From contig CAMBDE010000010.1 of the NCBI GenBank assembly GCA_945865295.1, forward strand, positions 1 to 43,439: a DNA stretch of 43,439 nucleotides, written 5' to 3'. Made by a program: the position numbers and the translations under genes. This DNA comes from Chitinophaga pinensis (GTDB lineage Bacteria > Bacteroidota > Bacteroidia > Chitinophagales > Chitinophagaceae). The notes under the pieces were generated by a model that searched no databases, was not told the DNA's origin, and saw nothing but the letters and a program-made list of their open reading frames with translations. Position 1 is the stretch's first letter. The number at the start of each line of letters is the position of its first letter. Positions 17,335-25,674 of the stretch are shown in pieces.

Positions 17335-20043
17335 TTATGCTCTTCCACTTGATTGAATCAACTGGAACCATTCTTGATTAAATTGTTCTTCCTTTAATAA
17401 CTGCTCCAAACTAAGATGCATTCTATACCTCCAATAATGTTTTGGATTGGCAGGTATGTTAATGCGTTCTTCATTTGGATCCGATCTGCGAAGGGATTCA
17501 TCTATCCCAATAAAATCTTGCAATTGGAAAATGGCCCACATGGCAGGTGAATATAAATGTTGTGATAAAATTGCTTTATTGATCCATCCATCACAATAGA
17601 TTGGTGCTTTCCCCAACTGCCCCATTTCGTAATTATAAAACTGCTGGGTCTTTGCGCTATCTTCTTCCCACCATCCCCTAATGGTACTTGTATCGTGAGA
17701 CGAAGGTGTGACTACACTTAAATAAGTTGCATCATTCGGATGGAAGAAGGTTTTATGACTTGCCTTTGGCATTCTTTGTACCTCTATACTTAACATCCCC
17801 AATTGATGCATCACATCTGGCACACAGGATGGCACCAATCCTAAATCTTCCCCACAAATTAACATATTGGTGGAACGCTTTAGCATCGGTAGTTTTTGCA
17901 TTGCTTCTTTTGCCCATGCAGCATCCTGACGTTTAAAGAAATAGTCAACATACAATTCATTCAATAAGTATTGAGTGCTTTCATTTAACTGTTTAAATGA
18001 ACTTGTATTTCCAATATTAAATCTAAAATGATATTGTTGTGGTTGTTCCCCTTCAATCAAAATGACATTTGCAATCAAATTGTATAAACCATATTTGATT
18101 TTGTCATTGAATGGGTTTTGTTCCTGTTGCAAAAAATAAGCTTCTACTAAGCGTTGTGTTTTAAAAGCAGATAACAATGCATAATGTCCATCTCCAATTG
18201 ATTCTAGGAAATTGGATTTAATATAATCATTGTCATATCCAAATACTTGAAACAAAACCGTTTCATTGATAAAGGGCATGGTAAATCGATCGTGATCAAA
18301 GGCAATCCCTTTAGCGTTAAATTCATTGATGTTAACTGGTATTGCTGGAACAAAATGCCCCAAGATCCCTTCTACTGCATGCATTGGTATACTCCAAATT
18401 CTAAAAAATCCTAAAATATGATCGATCCTAAATGCATCAAAATAGTATTTCATTTGATCAAACCTTGACTTCCACCATGCAAAACCATCGGCTGCCATCT
18501 TTTCCCAATTGTATGTTGGGAAACCCCAGTTTTGACCTGACACAGCAAAATCATCTGGCGGCGCACCTGCCTGAATATCCATATGAAATAAATGAGGATG
18601 CTGCCAAGCATCTGCACCAAAACGATACACCCCAATTGGGATATCTCCTTTTAAAACTACACCCTGCGTATGTGCATAATCTGTTGCTGCTTTTAATTGA
18701 AGGTGCAAATGAAATTGCACATAATAAAAGAAAGCAATAGCAGAATAAGTTTTTGATTGTACATCAACCAACTGATCTATTTCGGCTGTATTGAATTTAG
18801 CATGACTAGGCCATGCATTAAAATCTACAGAGCCATGCAAATCCCTCAAATAAGAGAAAGCACTATAAGGTACTAACCATGCTTGATTGTCTTTAAAAAA
18901 TTGTTTGAATGCAGGTGTTGCTAAATCTCTTTTACCATTGATTGCATATACCGTTTTTAATGCTTCCCATTTTGTAGCAAGTGCTGCTTCGTAATCAATC
19001 ACCGACAATGCATTGTATGTGGCTTGTTGCGCAATCGCATCTTGAATTAAATCGGCTTGTCCTGGATCTATGATTTCTGATAACCTGATATACATTGGGT
19101 GCAATGCAAAAGCAGATATGGCAGCATAGGGATAAGAATCCATCCAAGTATGTGTTGCCGTAGTATCATTAATTGGTAATAACTGAATTAGTTTCAATCC
19201 AATTTTTTTAGCCCAATCTGCTAATAATTTGATATCACTAAATTCACCTACACCCATGCCTTGATTGGATCTTAATGAAAAAACAGGAATGGCGACCCCT
19301 GCTCCTTTCCATTGTGTTTGTACTAGATGTGCAAATCCATCTTGTACCAGTACTAATTTGTTTTTACCAACTGGTTCATACAATACGCGATTGTTACCAG
19401 ACTCAAATGAAACAAATTTCTTTTGAACAGTATCATACATAGCATACTTATACACCAATGGAAAATCACAATGACTTAAATCCAAATCAATTTCAAAATA
19501 AGGTTGATCTTTTATTCTTTGTAAAGGCAATGCCTTAGCTGCATCCCATCCACCAATTTCCTTTGACTCGCCAAGGATACAAATTGTTTGATCTGGCGCA
19601 AGTAAGGGTGCTTTAACTCTAAATAGATGGGTCGAATTTTTATTAGGAATAACTGGCTTGACTGCAGTATCCGAATTTTTTAATAATACATTTGCAAAAG
19701 GTGCTGTATAAAATGCGTTGTCAATAGATCCAGTGAAATTCCATGTATCAATTAAAACCAATTCCTTTGTTGCGAATTGATTTACCATGATGGATTTATC
19801 TGAACCCCAATCAAAACTTCTGGTGCCATCATTGTTTTGAATAAAGTAACTATATTGAATGGCTCCCTCTTTTACTAATCCTTTTGTTGCTAAATGTAAT
19901 ACCCAATAATCCTCATTTAAATAAACCATTGGAATAGCTTGTTCAATATTGCCATTGCCTAATAATGGATGGTTACCCGTAATAAAAATAGCTTGACCAA
20001 AACTGGTCTTATACTTTAAATGAAAATTCAATTTCTCAATCAT
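17335..20043 (-). CDS. malQ: 4-alpha-glucanotransferase, GH77, with N-terminal starch-binding domains (DPE2-like)
   Basis: This 902-residue disproportionating enzyme transfers alpha-1,4-glucan segments between malto-oligosaccharides or glycogen. Two CBM20-like beta domains fill about residues 1-110 and 125-230; each carries a GNHPLLGNG-like or GESKEIGGWD motif. The GH77 barrel follows. The nucleophile is in FRIDHILGFFRIW (D near 541), the acid/base in CGEDLGLVPSCVP (E near 731), and the third carboxylate in SSHDTSTIRGWW (D near 783). The two-CBM layout resembles plant DPE2 rather than the E. coli enzyme of about 690 residues. An extra TTG codon lies two codons upstream, but the ATG at 20043 is preferred. 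Confidence 0.92.
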   Translation of the reverse strand: MIEKLNFHLKYKTSFGQAIFITGNHPLLGNGNIEQAIPMVYLNEDYWVLHLATKGLVKEGAIQYSYFIQNNDGTRSFDWGSDKSIMVNQFATKELVLIDTWNFTGSIDNAFYTAPFANVLLKNSDTAVKPVIPNKNSTHLFRVKAPLLAPDQTICILGESKEIGGWDAAKALPLQRIKDQPYFEIDLDLSHCDFPLVYKYAMYDTVQKKFVSFESGNNRVLYEPVGKNKLVLVQDGFAHLVQTQWKGAGVAIPVFSLRSNQGMGVGEFSDIKLLADWAKKIGLKLIQLLPINDTTATHTWMDSYPYAAISAFALHPMYIRLSEIIDPGQADLIQDAIAQQATYNALSVIDYEAALATKWEALKTVYAINGKRDLATPAFKQFFKDNQAWLVPYSAFSYLRDLHGSVDFNAWPSHAKFNTAEIDQLVDVQSKTYSAIAFFYYVQFHLHLQLKAATDYAHTQGVVLKGDIPIGVYRFGADAWQHPHLFHMDIQAGAPPDDFAVSGQNWGFPTYNWEKMAADGFAWWKSRFDQMKYYFDAFRIDHILGFFRIWSIPMHAVEGILGHFVPAIPVNINEFNAKGIAFDHDRFTMPFINETVLFQVFGYDNDYIKSNFLESIGDGHYALLSAFKTQRLVEAYFLQQEQNPFNDKIKYGLYNLIANVILIEGEQPQQYHFRFNIGNTSSFKQLNESTQYLLNELYVDYFFKRQDAAWAKEAMQKLPMLKRSTNMLICGEDLGLVPSCVPDVMHQLGMLSIEVQRMPKASHKTFFHPNDATYLSVVTPSSHDTSTIRGWWEEDSAKTQQFYNYEMGQLGKAPIYCDGWINKAILSQHLYSPAMWAIFQLQDFIGIDESLRRSDPNEERINIPANPKHYWRYRMHLSLEQLLKEEQFNQEWFQLIQSSGRA

Positions 20044-20145
20044 AGACAATCATTTTCGAATGGCTTTAAAGGTAATTACAAATTCAATGAAATAGCCTTT
20101 AGTAACCAAATTATTGTATCTTGCTTGTGACCAAGAAATGGATCA

Positions 20146-20616
20146 ATGGACAAAATAATTATCTACACAGACGGCTCGGCAAGAGGTAATCCAGGACCAG
20201 GTGGTTTTGGCGCTATTTTGATCTGGGGTGAGAAAGTTAAAGAGATTGCAGAAGCATATCGTTATACCACCAATAATCGGATGGAACTATTGGCAGTGAT
20301 CAAGGCAATTTCGATCTTAAAGACAAAGCAATTACCCATTCTTGTGTATACCGACAGTAAATATGTAGTTGAATCTGTAGAGAAAAAATGGTTGGACAAC
20401 TGGATTAAAACAGACTTTAAAGGCGGCAAGAAAAATAAAGACTTATGGCTTGCATACTATGAGCTTTCTAAAATATATAAAGTAAAATTTCACTGGGTAA
20501 AAGGCCATGCAGATAACCCCTATAACAATCGTTGTGACGAACTAGCCACCATGGCAGCAGATACAGGTCCTTGGGAAGTAGATGCGTTTTACGAAGCCAT
20601 AGATCCCAAGAAATAA
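20146..20616 (+). CDS. rnhA: Ribonuclease HI
   Basis: This 156-residue enzyme cleaves the RNA strand of RNA-DNA hybrids, such as R-loops and primers. The four metal-binding carboxylates are D9 (in YTDGSARGNPGPGG), E47 (in NNRMELLA), D70 (in YTDSKYV) and D131 (in NRCDELA), with the catalytic loop histidine H121 in VKGHADN. The basic handle region KKWLDNWIKTDFKGGKKNKDLW is present in normal form. Length matches the E. coli type. An out-of-frame ATG 8 bp upstream is not used. The gene is divergent from malQ and convergent with the DUF6580-like gene. Confidence 0.96.
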   Translation: MDKIIIYTDGSARGNPGPGGFGAILIWGEKVKEIAEAYRYTTNNRMELLAVIKAISILKTKQLPILVYTDSKYVVESVEKKWLDNWIKTDFKGGKKNKDLWLAYYELSKIYKVKFHWVKGHADNPYNNRCDELATMAADTGPWEVDAFYEAIDPKK

Positions 20617-20627
20617 AACTATCATAC

Positions 20628-20662
20628 AAAAAAAAGCCCCTCATTTATTTAAACGAGAGGCT
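20628..20662 (-). terminator. Intrinsic terminator of the DUF6580-like gene
   Basis: On the minus strand the stem pairs 20662-20655 (AGCCTCTC) with 20642-20635, with one mismatch and a 12-base loop, then runs into eight T (plus-strand A at 20628-20635). It lies between the convergent rnhA and membrane-protein genes. There is no T-run on the plus side, so it serves the minus strand. Confidence 0.75.
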
Positions 20663-20683
20663 ATAGAATATGCTTACTTAAAA

Positions 20684-21250
20684 TTAGCTTTTAACCTTAA
20701 TAGCTTTTAGTGTTGGTTGAATTAATTTAAAACCACCAAACATCACTGCGCCAAAAACAAATGTACCAGCTAAGCTGTACCCGTAAAATGGTAAACCATC
20801 TACCATCGTTTGCATTAAACCTGAAGCAGTCAAAGGACGTTGGTAACCGCCAAAGCTTGCCCATACCATAAAATTAGAAACAAGAAAATAGACAGTGGGT
20901 GCAGCGATAAAATTTCCTACAAATTTGCTTACTCGGTTGGTTTGTAAACCAAAACCAAATATGGCTAAAGCAGCAATTAACAAATAGTTCTGCCATTGTC
21001 CATCATAAAATCCTTGAATTGGACTTAAGTGATTTACATACAATCCTTGATACATTAAATCAGACAAGAACATAGAAACGAGTGGCAACAAAAAAGCAAA
21101 ATGTTTATTTTTCACAAATAATGAACCACTAAACAAGGCAATTGCAATTTGTGGGGCAAAACCAAAAGGTCTCCCTGGTAACACTCTATATAAAGCACTT
21201 GTTACAATCATGATTATTAAGGCAATTACGATTTCTTTGTTCAGTTTCAT
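20684..21250 (-). CDS. DUF6580-like integral membrane protein
   Basis: This 188-residue protein has about five transmembrane helices. The segment FGFAPQIAIALFSGSLF near residues 30-46, the acidic SMFLSDLMYQGLY and a C-terminal glycine-rich helix match a family of Bacteroidota and other bacterial membrane proteins often labelled DUF6580. Its compact five- to six-helix form recalls substrate-binding S components of ECF transporters, but I cannot confirm that and no ECF ATPase is nearby. It stands alone on the minus strand with its own terminator. Confidence 0.65.
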   Translation of the reverse strand: MKLNKEIVIALIIMIVTSALYRVLPGRPFGFAPQIAIALFSGSLFVKNKHFAFLLPLVSMFLSDLMYQGLYVNHLSPIQGFYDGQWQNYLLIAALAIFGFGLQTNRVSKFVGNFIAAPTVYFLVSNFMVWASFGGYQRPLTASGLMQTMVDGLPFYGYSLAGTFVFGAVMFGGFKLIQPTLKAIKVKS

Positions 21251-21344
21251 CAGATGCTATTTAATTTTTTCTTTTAATAAAACAAATATACAAATTTGGC
21301 TTGTTTTATGTTGGATTGATTTTCCTCAATTGTGTATAAATCGA

Positions 21345-22541
21345 TTATGGTACAAATGATTTGAATAAAACAGCCGTTTCAGACCCAGATTGTTGGATTT
21401 GAAAGGACGTACCAGCCTTGACTCCAGCTAATTCCCCCGGCTTTAAATCAATCCCATTGATATTGGCAGCACCTTGCATCACTAAAAATTGCTCAAAGGA
21501 ATGGGTCTCGTTTGTGTAAGATTCCCCCTGTGTTAGCTGTATTTTTGTTAAACCAAAATCAGGTACTGGGCAAGGAAATTGTAACTCATTGGATGCCATA
21601 TGATCCCCCTTTAAAATACTAGGATAAGTAGGTTCAAAATGTATATGTTGAAGTAACTCCTCAATATCAATATGCTTTGGTGTTAATCCACCTCTTAAAA
21701 CATTGTCACTATTGGCCATCAATTCAATATTCTGTCCTTCTAAATACGCGTGTAAAAGCCCTGCACCTTGAAACACCCCCTGGTATTTTGGCACATTGAC
21801 AATATTTAAAATGTAGATGGACAAAATGCCTTTATCTATATTGGAAGCAGGCAGTACACCACCATAATATCGATTGGCCCACCAATGTGGATGTGCTTTA
21901 TCAACTTTTCCGGCAGCAACTTCCTCGACCGCTAATGCCAATAATGGTTTTAAAATAGCATCTGCAGCTGCTTGATCCAGGCGCATAAAATGACTGTACA
22001 AACCTGCATAATCATCCATGCCAAAAATGGGCAATAGATTTTGTAATGGTGCAAGACTTGTTAACCTTTCTTTAAGTGCAATGGCTGGCATGAAACCGTG
22101 TAATAACCAAAAATCACTCAAGGCCACCATCACTTCTGGTTTATGATTCTGGTCTTTATAATTTCTATGGGGCGCATCAATAGGTAGGCCCGCAATTTGT
22201 TCTTTTTTAAAACCTTTCTCAGCATTTTCCTTTGAAGGATGCACTTGAATACTCAACATTTTTTCGACATCCAAAATTTTAAATAAATATGGTAGGCTTC
22301 CAAATCGGTCTGCCGTCTTAGCACCTAAAAATTGAATTGTATTTTCTGCGATCAATTGATCTAATGCCATAGGACCATCAGCTGTTTCCACCATTGCAGG
22401 AGCGGATGGATGCGCGCCCATCCAATATTCTGCAAAGGGCTTACCAATGGTATTGTCTACATGCATCAATTGAGGAATGAATGATTTACCACCCCACTCA
22501 TAATGCCTATGAATCCCATGTAATTTATACGCTGTGTTCAT
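21345..22541 (-). CDS. manA: Mannose-6-phosphate isomerase, class I
   Basis: This 398-residue cupin-fold isomerase interconverts fructose 6-phosphate and mannose 6-phosphate, feeding GDP-mannose synthesis or mannose use. The zinc ligands are Q99 and H101 (in SIQVHPSKENAEKGF), E136 (in NHKPEVMVAL) and H264 (in GAGLLHAYLEG). The class I signature EGQNIELMANSDNVLRGGLTPKH follows directly. The N-terminal HRHYEWGGKSF is typical. The ATG at 22541 agrees with the family start. It is divergent from yraN, 64 bp apart. Confidence 0.95.
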   Translation of the reverse strand: MNTAYKLHGIHRHYEWGGKSFIPQLMHVDNTIGKPFAEYWMGAHPSAPAMVETADGPMALDQLIAENTIQFLGAKTADRFGSLPYLFKILDVEKMLSIQVHPSKENAEKGFKKEQIAGLPIDAPHRNYKDQNHKPEVMVALSDFWLLHGFMPAIALKERLTSLAPLQNLLPIFGMDDYAGLYSHFMRLDQAAADAILKPLLALAVEEVAAGKVDKAHPHWWANRYYGGVLPASNIDKGILSIYILNIVNVPKYQGVFQGAGLLHAYLEGQNIELMANSDNVLRGGLTPKHIDIEELLQHIHFEPTYPSILKGDHMASNELQFPCPVPDFGLTKIQLTQGESYTNETHSFEQFLVMQGAANINGIDLKPGELAGVKAGTSFQIQQSGSETAVLFKSFVP

Positions 22542-22605
22542 TTACTTCTTTTAACTATTTTTCTGGTTACTCTAAATAATTTGAATCTACTTAAATCCAT
22601 TTAAA

Positions 22606-22965
22606 ATGAGTCACCATAACAAAGATACTGGGTTTTTAGGCGAAAAGAAAGCCGAAGCATACCTTATCAGCATGGGTTTTTCTATCCTTTTTAGAAATTG
22701 GCGCTACAAGCATTTAGAAATTGACATCCTTGCAAGCAAAGGCAACTGCCTGCATATCATAGAAGTGAAAACAAGAAGGACAACTGCATATGGTTTTCCT
22801 GAGCAACATATTGATGCTCAAAAAATGCAACACTTAAAAAATGCGGCAGCCATCTTTCAATACCAATACCCTGTTTGGCAAATGCTTCAATTTGATGTGA
22901 TTGCGATACAGTTGTATGCCAATGAAAAATGGGATCTATTTTTTATTGAAGATGTCTATTTTTGA
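22606..22965 (+). CDS. YraN / UPF0102 family nuclease-like protein
   Basis: This 119-residue protein belongs to UPF0102, a PD-(D/E)XK nuclease-fold family. G-x-x-GE-x-x-A (GFLGEKKAEAYL, residues 9-20), the acidic pair in LEIDILA (E38/D40) and the E-x-K segment in HIIEVKTR (E53/K55) follow the active-site pattern. The biological role of the family is not settled; involvement with DNA recombination or repair has been proposed because of the fold. Its last 30 bp overlap the 3' end of the convergent YkgJ-like gene. Confidence 0.9.
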   Translation: MSHHNKDTGFLGEKKAEAYLISMGFSILFRNWRYKHLEIDILASKGNCLHIIEVKTRRTTAYGFPEQHIDAQKMQHLKNAAAIFQYQYPVWQMLQFDVIAIQLYANEKWDLFFIEDVYF

Positions 22966-23445
22966 CATTTTTTCAACCAACTTATAAGTCGCTGGGCAAT
23001 ATTCCACATTCTGTTTGTGCACGTGGATGTATTCTGTGAATTTCTTATTGGTAAAATGCGGGAACCCTGCGCAATCAGCAGGTCTTACTTCATAAATAGA
23101 ACACATATTAGAACTAAGATTTAAGAACTGACAAGGTTTTGAAACATTCACCCAATCCTTGTCTTTTGTTTCGTATTCCAACCAGGTCGATTTGAATTCT
23201 GCAGGTTTCATTTCCAAATAAGTAGCAATTCTTTTGATGTCTTTTGTGGTGAAAGTTGGACTCATGGATTTACAACAATTCGCACAAGACAAACAATCTA
23301 CTTCGGCCCAAACTTCTGTACTTAAATTGGCTACGGTATGATCAAGTTTTTTAGGTGTTTTCTTTTCTATCTTTGTTAAGAAGGATCTCAATTGTTTTGC
23401 ATTAAGTTTAACTTTCTGCTTAAATGACCTTAAATTTACTTGCAT
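22936..23445 (-). CDS. YkgJ-family cysteine-cluster protein
   Basis: This 169-residue protein has the YkgJ/UPF0153 cysteine signature. CLSCANCC (near residues 59-66), CQFLNLSSNMCSIYEVRPADCAGFP and a later C in VEYCPA supply ligands for a predicted metal or Fe-S site. The family is annotated as Fe-S or zinc-binding but lacks a proven reaction in this branch. The frame continues 15 codons upstream to 23490, but the ATG at 23445 starts a more usual N-terminus, MQVNLRSFKQ. It is convergent with yraN (30-bp overlap) and divergent from the XerD gene. Confidence 0.8.
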   Translation of the reverse strand: MQVNLRSFKQKVKLNAKQLRSFLTKIEKKTPKKLDHTVANLSTEVWAEVDCLSCANCCKSMSPTFTTKDIKRIATYLEMKPAEFKSTWLEYETKDKDWVNVSKPCQFLNLSSNMCSIYEVRPADCAGFPHFTNKKFTEYIHVHKQNVEYCPATYKLVEKMSKIDIFNKK

Positions 23446-23521
23446 AGGGATATAAATCAGACACGAATTAAACCCTTTATCAATTAACAATCAAATCTTT
23501 TCCTAAACTTGTTCTAAGCAT

Positions 23522-24430
23522 ATGCAATGGGAAATCTATAAAAAAGGATTTAAAGCTTTCTTACAATTAGAGAAATCATTGAGTGGCCATTCGGTGGATG
23601 CTTATTTAAGAGATATTGATAAACTAGCCAGCTTCTTAGAAAATTACAATGAAATCCATACACCTGGAGATATCCAACTAACCCATTTGCAAAGTTTCAT
23701 TCAAAGTATTGGAGAAATGGGCATGGCAGCTACCTCTCAGGCTAGAATTATATCAGGTGTAAAATCTTTTTTTAAATATTGCCTTATTGAACAGATTTGC
23801 ACGATCAATCCTACTACGCTATTACCAAGTCCTAAAACGAGTCGAAAACTACCTGACGTGTTGAGCTTTGAGGAGATTGAACAAATGATTGGTGAGATTG
23901 ACCTTAGTAAGCCAGAAGGTGGAAGAAATAAAGCAATTTTAGAAGTCATGTATAGTTCTGGATTAAGAGTCACAGAAGCAATACAGCTAAAAATATCATG
24001 CTTGTATTTAGATGTTGGATTTATAAGGGTGATTGGCAAGGGTGATAAAGAAAGATTGGTGCCCATTGGAACAGATGCCATTAAGTTTATTAAGTTATAT
24101 AAAGACACCATTAGAGTGCATCAAACCCCAGCCAAAAACTGTGAGGACATCCTGTTTTTAAACAACCGAGGTAAAGGACTTAGCAGGGTCATGATATTTT
24201 ACATCATAAAAGACCTCATCCTTAAAACGGGTATCAAGAAATCCATCTCTCCCCATAGCCTACGTCATAGTTTCGCGACGCATTTAGTAGAAGGTGGTGC
24301 TGACCTAAGGGCAGTTCAAGAAATGCTAGGTCATGAAAGCATCACTACAACCGAAATTTATACCCATATCAATAGGGACTTCCTTAGAGACACTTTAGAT
24401 CGTTTCCACCCAGCTTTTCAAAAAAAATAA
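23522..24430 (+). CDS. xerD: XerD-type tyrosine recombinase
   Basis: This 302-residue site-specific recombinase has an N-terminal SAM-like core-binding domain (about 1-100) and a C-terminal catalytic domain. All six active-site residues are present: R149 (SSGLRVTEA), K173 (GKGDKER), H245 and R248 (PHSLRHSFATHL), H271 (LGHESITTT) and the nucleophile Y280 (IYTH). Length and sequence fit XerC/D, which resolve chromosome dimers at dif next to FtsK. No dif-like site, integrase-associated att site or cargo is visible nearby, so a chromosomal Xer role is likelier than an integrase. It is the only gene in its transcription unit, divergent from the YkgJ-like gene. Confidence 0.88.
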   Translation: MQWEIYKKGFKAFLQLEKSLSGHSVDAYLRDIDKLASFLENYNEIHTPGDIQLTHLQSFIQSIGEMGMAATSQARIISGVKSFFKYCLIEQICTINPTTLLPSPKTSRKLPDVLSFEEIEQMIGEIDLSKPEGGRNKAILEVMYSSGLRVTEAIQLKISCLYLDVGFIRVIGKGDKERLVPIGTDAIKFIKLYKDTIRVHQTPAKNCEDILFLNNRGKGLSRVMIFYIIKDLILKTGIKKSISPHSLRHSFATHLVEGGADLRAVQEMLGHESITTTEIYTHINRDFLRDTLDRFHPAFQKK

Positions 24431-24453
24431 CCTTAAAAACAGCCAAAATAAAG

Positions 24454-24461
24454 TAAGTTTG
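24454..24461 (+). promoter_or_regulatory. -7 box of the DUF2911 gene
   Basis: TAAGTTTG matches TAnnTTTG and ends 20 bp before the ATG at 24482. No clear -33 TTTG at the usual spacing. Confidence 0.5.
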
Positions 24462-24481
24462 TTGTTCAAAAATAAAGCAAT

Positions 24482-25324
24482 ATGAAAAAGATACTTTTTG
24501 TTATTGGAAGCTTTTTAAGCTTAACTGCGATGGCTCAAGTGAAGATGCCTGCTCCTAGCCCAACTCAAACTTTAACCCAAGATTTTGGATTAGGAAAAAT
24601 GGAAATCGTTTATTCTAGACCAAGCTTAAAAGGCCGTTCAGTTTTTGGCGCAGGAAGCTTACTAGCTCCTATTGGTGATGTTTGGAGAACGGGTGCAAAT
24701 GGTGCCACTAAATTGACCTTCTCTGATCCAGTAACGATAGGTGGTAAAACATTACCAGCAGGTTCTTATGGTTTATTCACCATCCCGGGTGCAACAGAGT
24801 GGACTATCATTATCAATACCAATTCTAAAGGTTGGGGAAGTTTTGATTATAAAGAAGCGGAAGATTTGGTGCGCCTTAAAGTTGCTCCAGAAACAACTGG
24901 AAGCACGACCGAAACTTTCACAATTGGTGTTGATGCTATTACTGCTCAAACAGCCACTATTTATTTAAAATGGGGTAAAACAAAAGTGAATATTCCTATT
25001 AGCACAGATATTAGACCAATGGTACGTGCTCAAATAGATGCAGCTACTTCTGCAGCTACTGTGAATCCTAACGTGTATCAATCTGCAGCAACTTTTTATC
25101 TTGAATTAGACAATGATTATAATAAGGCCTTAGTATTTGCTGATAAAGCGATTGCTGCAAATGCAAAAGCATATTGGTTACATTTATTAAAAGCAAGAAT
25201 TCAAGTTGCATTGAATGATAAGAAAGGTGCTAAACTTAGTGCTGAAACTTGTAAGCAAATGGCGATAGAAGGGAAAAATATGGATTATGTAAGATCGGCT
25301 GATGAGATCTTGAAGTCTTTGTAA
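24482..25324 (+). CDS. Exported DUF2911 protein with C-terminal TPR-like region
   Basis: This 280-residue protein starts with a signal peptide (MKKILFVIGSFLSLTAMA, cleavage near residue 18). The DUF2911 domain spans about residues 30-175. Its markers are the MEIVYSRPSLKGRSVFG and IGDVWRTGANGATKLTF segments and LPAGSYGLFTIPG. The last 80 residues hold helical repeats of TPR type (ALVFADKAIAANAKAYWLHLLKA and onward). The family is abundant in Bacteroidota, is predicted periplasmic, and has no assigned function; the beta-rich domain suggests ligand or protein binding. It has its own -7 box and a strong terminator, so it is monocistronic. Confidence 0.88.
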   Translation: MKKILFVIGSFLSLTAMAQVKMPAPSPTQTLTQDFGLGKMEIVYSRPSLKGRSVFGAGSLLAPIGDVWRTGANGATKLTFSDPVTIGGKTLPAGSYGLFTIPGATEWTIIINTNSKGWGSFDYKEAEDLVRLKVAPETTGSTTETFTIGVDAITAQTATIYLKWGKTKVNIPISTDIRPMVRAQIDAATSAATVNPNVYQSAATFYLELDNDYNKALVFADKAIAANAKAYWLHLLKARIQVALNDKKGAKLSAETCKQMAIEGKNMDYVRSADEILKSL

Positions 25325-25340
25325 TATTCTAGCATTATTC

Positions 25341-25377
25341 AAAAAGCCCTTCCGTCAATCGGGAGGGCTTTTTTTGT
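25341..25377 (+). terminator. Intrinsic terminator of the DUF2911 gene
   Basis: A 14-bp stem pairs 25341-25354 with 25360-25373 (one T-G wobble) with a 5-base loop TCAAT and a seven-T run. The 5' A-run makes it potentially bidirectional. It lies 17 bp after the stop codon and just before tRNA-Leu(GAG). Confidence 0.92.
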
Positions 25378-25394
25378 ACATTTGCTGTTCCAAT

Positions 25395-25480
25395 GCGGAG
25401 GTGGCGAAATTGGTAGACGCACTACCTTGAGGTGGTAGCGCCCATACCCGGGCGTGGGAGTTCGAATCTCCTCTTCCGCA
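25395..25480 (+). tRNA. tRNA-Leu (anticodon GAG)
   Basis: This class II tRNA has acceptor stem GCGGAGG (25395-25401) pairing CTTCCGC (25473-25479), with discriminator A at 25480. The anticodon stem CTACC/GGTAG closes the loop TTGAGGT, giving anticodon GAG (25429-25431), which reads CUU/CUC. The variable arm contains the stem GCCCATACCCGGGC. The T loop GTTCGAATC is standard. CCA is not encoded. A terminator and the second repeat copy follow. Confidence 0.96.
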
Positions 25481-25482
25481 CA

Positions 25483-25512
25483 AACCCTGTCATAAAAATG
25501 ACGGGGTTTTTT
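25483..25512 (+). terminator. Intrinsic terminator of tRNA-Leu(GAG)
   Basis: An 11-bp stem, AACCCTGTCAT (25483-25493) and ATGACGGGGTT (25498-25508), has loop AAAA and six T (25507-25512). Compared with 8071-8100, the closing pair changed from C-G to T-A and one T-A became T-G, so pairing is kept. Confidence 0.9.
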
Positions 25513-25650
25513 GTTTCGAAGCTGAGTCAAAAGCTTGCTTTTGTAATCAGATGAGAAGCAAAAAATTCAACAATTCCGCTTTGCGGAATTGTTGTGAGGG
25601 TTTGAGTAAGCCAACCATTTAGATCAGCGAACGAAGTGAGCTAATCTAAA
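25513..25650 (+). repeat. tRNA-Leu-linked structured repeat, copy 2
   Basis: The counterpart of 8101-8237, again directly after a tRNA-Leu terminator. The first hairpin, 25522-25550, is CTGA, CAAAAGC, TT, GCTTTTG, TCAG. The second, 25568-25594, is a perfect 12-bp stem with a TTT loop, quite different in sequence from copy 1 but in the same place and flanked by the same CAAC/GTTG ends and the AGGGTTTG tail. The third, 25618-25650, is TTTAGAT, a C-A mismatch, AGC, GA, AC, GAA, GT, GA, GCT, ATCTAAA. No credible gene lies here. With the tRNA, terminators and this element, the 350 bp between the DUF2911 and DUF2130 genes are accounted for. Confidence 0.7.
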
Positions 25651-25662
25651 ATTTTATTTTCT

Positions 25663-25670
25663 TATATTTG
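25663..25670 (+). promoter_or_regulatory. -7 box of the DUF2130 gene
   Basis: TATATTTG matches TAnnTTTG and ends only 4 bp before the ATG at 25675. If used, transcription would start at or inside the start codon, giving a leaderless mRNA. Confidence 0.45.
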
Positions 25671-25674
25671 TCTT

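Noticed and set aside
23522-24430. Integrase of a mobile element
   Set aside because: The recombinase looks like chromosomal XerD. No att repeats, tRNA junction, excisionase or cargo genes surround it.
25339-25530. Antisense ORF of 63 codons over tRNA-Leu(GAG)
   Set aside because: It covers two terminators and the whole tRNA; explained by the repeat, as above.
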